From positions 1 through 7,297 of the forward strand of contig JAPKEY010000074.1 in assembly GCA_028821815.1 (NCBI GenBank): a DNA stretch of 7,297 nucleotides. Reading direction: 5' to 3'. This document shows positions 1-5,633 of the stretch, in pieces. Made by a program: the position numbers and the translations under genes. The notes below the pieces were generated by a model. That model saw only the letters and a program-made list of their open reading frames with translations, was not told the DNA's origin and searched no databases. Within the stretch, counting starts at the first letter, position 1, and each line of letters starts with the position of its first letter. This DNA is from Candidatus Poseidoniales archaeon. GTDB lineage: Archaea > Thermoplasmatota > Poseidoniia > Poseidoniales > Thalassarchaeaceae.

Positions 1-1
1 T

Positions 2-304
2 AGCACCGCGACCGCAGAAATTCGAACATTAGAATTTCTTCGAGAGCATTGTGAGGAAGGGCAATTACCTCTATGTGGGAATACGATTGGCCAAGACCGT
101 CGTTTCTTGCGTGCATATATGCCAGCGTTGCAAGAATTCTGCCACTATCGAAGCATCGATGTATCGAGCGTGAAAGAGATTTCAAATCGATGGTATCCCA
201 ACGAAAGAGGATTCAACAAGCCTTCAGGGCATCGTGCATTGGATGACATCAGAGGAAGCATACAGGAACTCGCGCATTATCGAGAATCGATATTCAAGCC
301 ATGA
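2..304 (+). CDS. orn: Oligoribonuclease (Orn), C-terminal part, 5' end outside window
   Basis: This is the last 100 codons of a DEDDh-family 3'-to-5' exoribonuclease. The family degrades 2-5 nt RNA fragments, chiefly diribonucleotides, in the cytoplasm as the final step of RNA turnover. The reading frame is open from the left edge and ends at TGA 302-304. Visible Orn hallmarks are TLEFLREH, then CGNTIGQDRRFLRAYMP carrying the third acidic metal ligand (fragment Asp32), HYRSIDVSSVKEISNRW, and GHRALDDIRGSIQELAHYRE carrying the catalytic His77 and the last Asp (81/82). Bacterial Orn is about 180 residues, so roughly 80 N-terminal residues with the first D-x-E motif lie upstream. The end overlaps the convergent JAMM gene by 28 bp. 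Identification is by recalled family motifs and is strong. Orn is mainly bacterial and eukaryotic, so its presence in a probable archaeon suggests transfer. Confidence 0.93.
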   Translation, partial: STATAEIRTLEFLREHCEEGQLPLCGNTIGQDRRFLRAYMPALQEFCHYRSIDVSSVKEISNRWYPNERGFNKPSGHRALDDIRGSIQELAHYRESIFKP

Positions 305-1005
305 GGTGTACCTTCATCATCGGTGAGTAGAACATTGATTCCAACTCCAGTTCGATGGTAAGCAATCAATTCCAAACCGTGAATCCTGTGTCCGGTAGAT
401 GACCTCCCCAACACAGTCCTCTGCTGGCGACGGCCCCACCTTTTCCAACTCCTTGCAGGGGGCTTGAGTGGACGTCGGACCCCCTCTACATCATCAAACC
501 AGAATACTGATCCATCCGGATTGCTGAATTCAATACCGAGAATCATGTCCACACCATCGGTATGCTGAGCAGCATCAGCATCAGCTTCGGATGGAACCGC
601 TACACAGTTTGGGTGCGTGTGCATCCAATGTGTGAAACGTGCACCACGCGCGCCACGATTATTGGCGAAGAGATCATCCATCCATTCTTCGGGTACATGA
701 TGTACTGAATATGAGTTGCCGCGATTGACAAGATGCGGTTCCCCGATGACAAATCCTTGACCAGCGAACAGTTCACTATCGTGCTCTGCACCACAGCAGA
801 CTTGGATGACATCAGGATCAATGGGCATCGTATCCAGAGGGTCGAAACCAATGAGAATCTCATCGGGAAGGGCTTTGAAAGACCAGTTCAGAATCGTCTC
901 CAAATGACGTACTGGTAGTAATACGAATGCGGAATATGAATCACGGTTCTCAATAGAAGCACGGTTGTACGATGTTGCTGCTTCGACCAGCCAAGATGAG
1001 ACCAT
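277..1005 (-). CDS. JAMM/MPN+ domain metalloprotease-like protein
   Basis: The protein carries a complete JAMM zinc motif. Numbered from the upstream ATG at 1050, it reads HTHPNCVAVPSEAD, with His144, His146 and Asp157 in exact HxH-x10-D spacing. A preceding helix leads into PDEILIGF, whose Glu64 fits the catalytic Glu of JAMM enzymes (PxExxGxL). JAMM proteins usually cleave isopeptide bonds of ubiquitin or SAMP modifiers, or peptides after sulfur-carrier proteins; the substrate here is unknown. After the MPN core comes a basic stretch (about 191-222, many Arg/Lys) and a C-terminal tail of roughly 35 residues. The longest frame starts at 1050 (257 aa), where its ATG overlaps the opposite gene's first ATG. 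I prefer the ATG at 1005 (Met16, 242 aa), because this frees a spacer with an AT box about 30 bp upstream. The 3' end overlaps orn. The domain is confident, the start moderate and the function open. Confidence 0.8.
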   Translation of the reverse strand: MVSSWLVEAATSYNRASIENRDSYSAFVLLPVRHLETILNWSFKALPDEILIGFDPLDTMPIDPDVIQVCCGAEHDSELFAGQGFVIGEPHLVNRGNSYSVHHVPEEWMDDLFANNRGARGARFTHWMHTHPNCVAVPSEADADAAQHTDGVDMILGIEFSNPDGSVFWFDDVEGVRRPLKPPARSWKRWGRRQQRTVLGRSSTGHRIHGLELIAYHRTGVGINVLLTDDEGTPHGLNIDSR

Positions 1006-1030
1006 CACTACGACTGGCCCGCGGCAAGTC

Positions 1031-1039
1031 TGAATAAGG
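1031..1039. promoter_or_regulatory. Candidate shared TATA-like box between divergent JAMM and acidic-protein genes
   Basis: TGAATAAGG contains the only AT-rich run (AATAA, 1033-1037) in the 55-bp spacer between the preferred starts at 1005 (-) and 1061 (+). Its centre is 26 bases before the plus start and 30 bases before the minus start, as expected for archaeal TATA boxes of leaderless genes. The match to a TATA consensus is modest, and the role is inferred from position. Confidence 0.4.
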
Positions 1040-1060
1040 GTTCTACTCATGGCTTACTCC

Positions 1061-1750
1061 ATGGCGAAGAAGGGTGGCTTCGGTCGATTCCTCGGTGGGC
1101 TCGCTGGGAGACCCTATGACCGACTCATGAATAGGCTTGAGAAAATCGGTAATGAATTCAAAGGAGCCGCACTCGCAACCGAGTGTGATAAGTTCGTCAA
1201 AGTGGTTCGAAAAACCCTTGACGAAGAACAAATCGACGAGGAAGAACACGATTTAATTATGGAAGAAGTCGAGGAAATTCATCCTGATGGTAAGGCCTAC
1301 CCGCGCCTTGGCGACGACTCCGAAGAATTCTATGATGGCGATGAGTTGCCCGATGCACCCGATTTGGATTTTGGTAGCAATGTCGATCTCGATAAATTGA
1401 TGCGTTCACGTGACGGTGCGTTTACTGGTTCCTTCGGTCGAGATGAGTATGAAGAATACCGGCAGCAGATGGCTCAAGATTTCTTCAAAGAATCCGATGA
1501 AGCCATTGCTTCTGGTGACCATGAGGGAATGGAACAACAAGATCCAGGCAACCGCGTCTTTAACGATGTAGAAGACGAAGCACGAGATTTGAAGCGAAAA
1601 ATCGCTGAAGAGATGGGAGTCGAAACCAAGGAAGAAAGCGAGGAATCTACACGCGTCGACGAAGATGGTACTGAATGGTGGCAGGATGATGATGGCGCCT
1701 GGTGGTATCGCGCTAAAGGTGAGGATGATTGGTATCCTTACGAAGATTAA
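1061..1750 (+). CDS. Acidic hypothetical protein with Trp-rich C-terminal tail
   Basis: I recognise no family. From the ATG at 1061 the product has 229 residues. An in-frame ATG at 1049 would add only MAYS, but it overlaps the opposite gene's possible start and lies too close to the AT box, so 1061 is preferred. The first 35 residues are glycine-rich and basic (MAKKGGFGRFLGGLAGRP, then several Arg/Lys). The remainder is strongly acidic, with long Asp/Glu runs that are probably partly helical or disordered. The last 30 residues contain three aromatic blocks separated by acidic residues: GTEWWQDD, DGAWWYRA and DDWYPYED. The product has one cysteine and no signal peptide or membrane span, so it is probably cytoplasmic. 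The aromatic/acidic tail could be a small interaction module. It is divergent from the JAMM gene and ends 2 bp before the hydrolase stop codon. Composition and length support a real gene. Confidence 0.8.
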   Translation: MAKKGGFGRFLGGLAGRPYDRLMNRLEKIGNEFKGAALATECDKFVKVVRKTLDEEQIDEEEHDLIMEEVEEIHPDGKAYPRLGDDSEEFYDGDELPDAPDLDFGSNVDLDKLMRSRDGAFTGSFGRDEYEEYRQQMAQDFFKESDEAIASGDHEGMEQQDPGNRVFNDVEDEARDLKRKIAEEMGVETKEESEESTRVDEDGTEWWQDDDGAWWYRAKGEDDWYPYED

Positions 1751-1752
1751 AT

Positions 1753-3597
1753 TCACAAACCGACCGGATTGTTAGGATCTTCCCACCAAGGCGGGGCTAG
1801 GAACCATCGATTGTCATCGGTTGGTCGGTCAATCAAAGGTAATCCTAAGGTTGAAGATTCGCCCAAATTTACATTCAAACCAATTGCAGAACAGGTCGAT
1901 GGGAGATAGTCTTCACCACTTTCTGTCAGTTCGATTCGAACCGAATCCCCAGCCTGCAATCGCACATCGAGTGGATTGAATTCCATCAGCATGGTATAGG
2001 TCTGGAATGGAACGACGAGTTTAGCATCGTATCCACCATCACGATAACGCAAATCCATGGTTGCATGTCCTAATCTTAGATCGCTGGAATCTGAATACAT
2101 TGTGGCGAAAATTTGCCCACCATTGCATCCGCGACTTGTGACTGACAAGTGTAGTGTTGGTAAACCAGAGATGTGAACATCTTCAGTCAATTCAGGCATG
2201 ACAAATGTAGATGATGAAGTTGCACTAACCACACTGCCTTGTGCAGTTGCAGCATCCAAGGTTGAGAGGTCCCAAGTCAAGTCGGTGGGTGGCCATGTTT
2301 CTTCGACATGCCACATTCCATCATTGGTTTGGATTTGGACATGTGCTTCAGGTTCTTCGCCCAAATCCTTGAGATAATATTCGAACCAATTCCACAATTC
2401 GATAGCCCAATCCATCCGAGTCATATTTGGGTAGGCCTCTCCGCCGTAACCACTACCCAATTCACCGTGTCTGTCTGGTTGATCGACGTAATTGTGTGCC
2501 CATTGGCCACTGATGGCCCTTGTATGGATACCAGCATCTCGCAGCATTTGATAGGCAGGATAGGCGTGATACGGGTCGACGTTCCAATCTTGTAGCCCCC
2601 AAACGATGTAGACACTCCCTTGGTAATTTTCGAGAACATCTCCAAGGTGGTACCGTTCATCCCAGTAATCGGACCATCCTGCTCCACCTGCTTCCGCTGC
2701 CAGAGAAGTTGTTACTGGCATCGCAGGTCCAACCACATCGTCGCTACAAACACGTAAATCATCGGTTGTCATATCTGATGTTGCGCCTTGATATGCCAAA
2801 TCATAACCCACAGCTCGGGCTTCACTACTGCCATTTCGATAGAACATTTGCTGGACGCCAATACTTCCAGAAATGGGCACAATTGTCTTCAGATGTTCGG
2901 AAGGATTCTGTGCGGCTTCCCAATTGGTGGTTCCAGCATATGATTTGCCCATGAGTCCAACATTACCATTCGACCATTCCTGCTCACCCAACCAGTGAAC
3001 TGCTGCTTGAATTCCAGTTTGTTCACCCAATCCTTTGACATCTTGACAGTGCGTTGATTTTCCACTACCAAAGGTTGAGATTTGGGCCAATGCGTAGCCG
3101 TGTGGGACAAATTGATCCAAGACCCAAGCACCGACACCACCGTCCGGAACGGTATTTGGGTTCGAATCACTACCCAAACCAGGGGCGCCTTCAGCTCCGA
3201 AATCGTAGTAGGGATGCACGGTTGCAATCACTGGTACCGTTTGTCCTTCAGGAACATCTGGCAACCATAGTGCAACGTGCATCAATGCAGGTTCAGGATA
3301 GCCAGCATCTTGTTCACTTGCTGGTAAATCAACTTCGACAAAATACTCGGTAGGTCCAGTCCAATTATATGTTCCATTGACTGGTAATTGGCTGCGTGTC
3401 CCTGTGTAATCTAGATTCATCTTGTGTCGTTCGTGAAGTGGTACATTCCACCAACTTGAATTTTCTTCATTCTCATTTTGCAGAGCACCAGAACCCCAAA
3501 CAGATGCGAGAATCAAGAACAGGATGACGACACAAATGGTCGCTCCAAGCGCAATGTTGAGCCGCAACAAATCACGGCGCTCTTCGGCTTCCGCCAT
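1753..3597 (-). CDS. Membrane-anchored CocE/NonD family (peptidase S15-like) alpha/beta hydrolase
   Basis: The 614-residue product from the ATG at 3597 has a short charged N-terminus, one hydrophobic span at about 13-35, and a long extracytoplasmic part with several N-x-S/T sequons. The catalytic triad of the X-Pro dipeptidyl-peptidase/cocaine-esterase family is visible. The nucleophile Ser219 is in GKSYAGTTNWEAA, Asp337 is in VWGLQDWNVDP and His368 is in SGQWAHNY. Tyr130 in HPYYDFG is a candidate oxyanion residue. From about 440 to 590 lies the C-terminal beta (jelly-roll) domain typical of PepX_C. The family hydrolyses Xaa-Pro dipeptides, esters or glutaryl amides; which applies here cannot be told from sequence. 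The length suits CocE proteins (about 570 aa) plus an anchor. The frame stays open to 3771, and an ATG at 3651 is an alternative start that would place a GC-rich palindrome inside the gene. It is divergent from the cyclophilin gene. Confidence 0.9.
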   Translation of the reverse strand: MAEAEERRDLLRLNIALGATICVVILFLILASVWGSGALQNENEENSSWWNVPLHERHKMNLDYTGTRSQLPVNGTYNWTGPTEYFVEVDLPASEQDAGYPEPALMHVALWLPDVPEGQTVPVIATVHPYYDFGAEGAPGLGSDSNPNTVPDGGVGAWVLDQFVPHGYALAQISTFGSGKSTHCQDVKGLGEQTGIQAAVHWLGEQEWSNGNVGLMGKSYAGTTNWEAAQNPSEHLKTIVPISGSIGVQQMFYRNGSSEARAVGYDLAYQGATSDMTTDDLRVCSDDVVGPAMPVTTSLAAEAGGAGWSDYWDERYHLGDVLENYQGSVYIVWGLQDWNVDPYHAYPAYQMLRDAGIHTRAISGQWAHNYVDQPDRHGELGSGYGGEAYPNMTRMDWAIELWNWFEYYLKDLGEEPEAHVQIQTNDGMWHVEETWPPTDLTWDLSTLDAATAQGSVVSATSSSTFVMPELTEDVHISGLPTLHLSVTSRGCNGGQIFATMYSDSSDLRLGHATMDLRYRDGGYDAKLVVPFQTYTMLMEFNPLDVRLQAGDSVRIELTESGEDYLPSTCSAIGLNVNLGESSTLGLPLIDRPTDDNRWFLAPPWWEDPNNPVGL

Positions 3598-3598
3598 G

Positions 3599-3617
3599 CA
3601 CCGCCCTAGGGGCGGTG
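3599..3617. repeat. Perfect 8-bp GC-rich inverted repeat next to the hydrolase start
   Basis: CACCGCCC and GGGCGGTG are exact reverse complements separated by TAG. The element ends one base upstream of the hydrolase ATG at 3597. In hydrolase mRNA it would form an 8-bp GC hairpin with a CUA loop directly before the start codon. In DNA it looks like a dimeric operator site lying in the spacer shared with the cyclophilin gene. If the hydrolase instead starts at 3651, the repeat would be coding. The repeat is seen directly; its role is inferred. Confidence 0.6.
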
Positions 3618-3676
3618 TGTCATGAGGATGACGATTGGCCGATGGGCTCATTTGTGACCGATTGTACGGTGGGCTG

Positions 3677-4642
3677 ATGGCCGGGTCCCGAATTGCGATT
3701 CTACTGGCACTCCTGCTGCTATCTATGTCGGGTGCAGTTGCGCAAAATGATAACACGCATTGGTCAAACAATCAAATCGATCCGTCTACTTGGGAAGATG
3801 GTCCTGAATTAGAAGGCAGTCCAATGGACATCCCTCAACCAGGTGATCCTGTTTTGATCATCCAAGTGGTCTACAGGCCGGGCCATCTCTTTGCTGAGGT
3901 AGAAGGTGAAATTCACATCGAACTGTTCCCTGAATGGGCACCCAAGACGACTGCGAACATGATTATGCATGTTGAAAGCGGAATTTATGATGGTATATTT
4001 TTCCATCGTGTCATCGATGATTTCGTGACCCAAGCTGGCGACCCCACTTGTCAAACGATTGTTGCTTACCCTGCGACCAGCCCAGAATGTGGAAGTGGAG
4101 GCGATGGTCACACTCTAGAGTTGGAGCACAATCCGAATCTTTCACATGTTGATGGCGCGATTGGAATGGCTCGTTCTCAAGATCCAGATAGTGCTGATAC
4201 ACAGTGGTACATCGCAGAGACTGAAGCACACAATCTCGATCCCGAAAACCGGGATGATGAGGGCTATGCAACGTTTGGTGTGGTCCGGCAGGGGATGAGT
4301 CATGTTCGTGCAATTGCGATGGTTCCGACAACCGATGACCCCTCTGGTTCTACAATCCAAAACCCAGCATCTTCAGCTGGTAGACCCCTATATGAAGTTC
4401 ATATTTCTAATATCGACATGATTGGAGTTGTCGCCTCACCACCGGGTTCAGGTGATGAGGATGGTGGATTTGGAGTACTATTTTCAAGTGTTGGAAATGT
4501 ACTATTTTGGGTAGTGATGTGGCTCTGGTCATTCGCTTTATTGGGTGGAATTGTTTGGGCAATTCGTGAAGATGGTTTACCCTTTTACAATGACAAAGAA
4601 ATTGAGAGCGCTGTGGATGCCATGCTAGACTTAGACACCTAA
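3677..4642 (+). CDS. Exported, membrane-anchored cyclophilin-type peptidyl-prolyl isomerase
   Basis: From the ATG at 3677 the product has 321 residues. It begins with a signal peptide (MAGSRIAILLALLLLS..., cleavage likely after AVA at about 22). A cyclophilin domain follows at about 66-248, one transmembrane helix at about 273-295, and a short tail, presumably cytoplasmic. Cyclophilin signatures are IHIELFPEWAPKTTANM, FFHRVIDDFVTQAGDP with the catalytic Arg111 and Gln119, GAIGMARSQDPDSADTQWYIA, and YATFGVVRQGM. In the usual SQFFI segment the first Phe is replaced by Trp177. An inserted loop after GDP carries Cys125 and Cys138, the only cysteines in the mature protein, so an extracytoplasmic disulfide is likely. 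It should catalyse cis/trans isomerisation of prolyl bonds in surface proteins. The frame can be extended to a TTG at 3635, but the signal peptide fits the 3677 start. The 3' end overlaps the cdsA-like gene by 12 bp. Confidence 0.92.
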   Translation: MAGSRIAILLALLLLSMSGAVAQNDNTHWSNNQIDPSTWEDGPELEGSPMDIPQPGDPVLIIQVVYRPGHLFAEVEGEIHIELFPEWAPKTTANMIMHVESGIYDGIFFHRVIDDFVTQAGDPTCQTIVAYPATSPECGSGGDGHTLELEHNPNLSHVDGAIGMARSQDPDSADTQWYIAETEAHNLDPENRDDEGYATFGVVRQGMSHVRAIAMVPTTDDPSGSTIQNPASSAGRPLYEVHISNIDMIGVVASPPGSGDEDGGFGVLFSSVGNVLFWVVMWLWSFALLGGIVWAIREDGLPFYNDKEIESAVDAMLDLDT

Positions 4643-5593
4643 CAATAGCAGAATCCAGTACAAGGCCGGCGCCACCAAGATGAATGAATCTACGCGGTCT
4701 AGAATACCACCGTGACCAGGCAACATTTGCGACCAATCTTTCAATTCCAAATCACGCTTCAGCGCTGAGAGCATGAGATCACCCATAGTTCCAATGATGG
4801 CTAGCAAAGCAGCCAATCCTGCGGTTTGCATAGCGGTCAAAGGGTCGAGTAATGGTTGTGCAAAATATCCTGCAATCGCAGCCATCATAACGCCTCCAAA
4901 CACGCCTTCCCAGGTTTTCTTTGGTGACAATACAGGGCGGAATTTGTGTTTGCCAAAAATCCGGCCAAATATGAGCGCAAATGAATCGGTGACTGAGACG
5001 TTGACAATGGCAAAAATGCAGGCCCCTACGCCAACGGCACCCAGATGCATCAGGAAGATTCCATGGATGAAGAACCAGATTAGAAGGAAGCCAATAAGAG
5101 CACGGCCAACATCGCTTGTGACGTTTTCAGAGCGGTCCTGCACGATGGGTACCGCCCATGTTCCAAACGCCCCGACAAACAGAGCGAGCCCCAACAATCC
5201 AGCACCCTGTGGACCGGCCCAGGATAATGCTTCGATATCGGATAAATTTGGATTCATAGCCAAGAGAATCAATGCCAGTAACACCACCATACCAACCATC
5301 TGCATCCCCTTGTCCTTCAATTCAATGCCCGAACAATATTCGCGGTGGGCACCCATGGCGAAAATACCGACCATGAATCCCCAAGTTGCAACACCAAACT
5401 CAAGTGAGGCGAATAGAAAAACCAGCAATGGAGTTGCAACCAATGAACGTGTCCACATATTGCGAATCACATCTTGTGATTGATTCCATCTGAGGACGGC
5501 GAAGACGAGAAGAAGACTGTACATGAAACCCATGAAACCTAGTACATACGGGATGGCCAATGCGACTGCTTCGGTTTCAATGCCAAGGTCCAT
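4631..5593 (-). CDS. cdsA: CdsA-family phosphatidate/archaeal lipid cytidylyltransferase
   Basis: This is a 320-residue polytopic membrane protein of the CTP_transf_1 family. It transfers CMP from CTP to a phosphatidate-type lipid, giving the CDP-lipid precursor of polar head groups. Family motifs appear in order: SDSFALIFGRIFGKHKF (202-218), SPKKTWEG (223-230), GDLMLSALKRDLELKD (271-286) and PGHGGILDRVDS (292-303). The last two form the complete CdsA signature (S-x-x-K-R, K-D, HGG-x-x-D-R-x-D). Several hydrophobic spans precede and separate them (about 15-33, 50-80, 98-112, 130-150, 166-200, 232-245, 255-270 and 304-320). Typical archaeal CDP-archaeol synthase (CarS) is much shorter, about 170 aa, so this resembles the bacterial/eukaryotic enzyme. 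The substrate may be unsaturated archaetidic acid or a G3P lipid. The start lies 26 bp after the taw2 stop, suggesting co-transcription. Confidence 0.93.
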   Translation of the reverse strand: MDLGIETEAVALAIPYVLGFMGFMYSLLLVFAVLRWNQSQDVIRNMWTRSLVATPLLVFLFASLEFGVATWGFMVGIFAMGAHREYCSGIELKDKGMQMVGMVVLLALILLAMNPNLSDIEALSWAGPQGAGLLGLALFVGAFGTWAVPIVQDRSENVTSDVGRALIGFLLIWFFIHGIFLMHLGAVGVGACIFAIVNVSVTDSFALIFGRIFGKHKFRPVLSPKKTWEGVFGGVMMAAIAGYFAQPLLDPLTAMQTAGLAALLAIIGTMGDLMLSALKRDLELKDWSQMLPGHGGILDRVDSFILVAPALYWILLLLGV

Positions 5594-5600
5594 GCGGCTT

Positions 5601-5633
5601 CGGTGTCAAAGTCGGTTCTTCAACACGACACCG
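5601..5633. repeat. Intercistronic inverted repeat between taw2 and cdsA
   Basis: CGGTGTC (5601-5607) pairs exactly with GACACCG (5627-5633) across a 19-base loop. The element spans the taw2 stop codon (5620-5622) and most of the gap to cdsA. It could fold in the shared transcript and influence processing or translation of cdsA, which has no evident Shine-Dalgarno site. A 7-bp arm with a long loop can arise by chance, so confidence is low. Confidence 0.3.

Noticed and set aside
1406..1756. A 116-codon minus-strand frame opposite the acidic protein
   Set aside because: The Phe/Ile-rich product is the expected antisense of Asp/Glu-rich codons. The plus frame is longer, has a plausible promoter and is compositionally coherent.
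2520..2954. A 144-codon plus-strand frame, with smaller frames on both strands, inside the hydrolase gene
   Set aside because: These are shadows of the CocE-like coding sequence, which carries its catalytic motifs across the same bases.
3599..3617. Reading the GC palindrome as an intrinsic terminator
   Set aside because: It lies between two divergent start regions, not after a gene, and has no adjacent T-run.
3598..3771. N-terminal extension of the hydrolase to 3771 or 3651
   Set aside because: The 3771 start would run deep into the cyclophilin gene. The extension is Pro/Ser/Arg-rich without family similarity, and the ATG at 3597 gives a normal short cytoplasmic head before the membrane span. 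The 3651 start cannot be fully excluded.
4773..5483. A 236-codon open frame on the plus strand inside cdsA
   Set aside because: It is fully antisense to a gene with a complete CdsA signature. Its composition (Pro/Asn/Thr/Ala-rich) is what antisense of a hydrophobic membrane protein gives, and it shows no motif.
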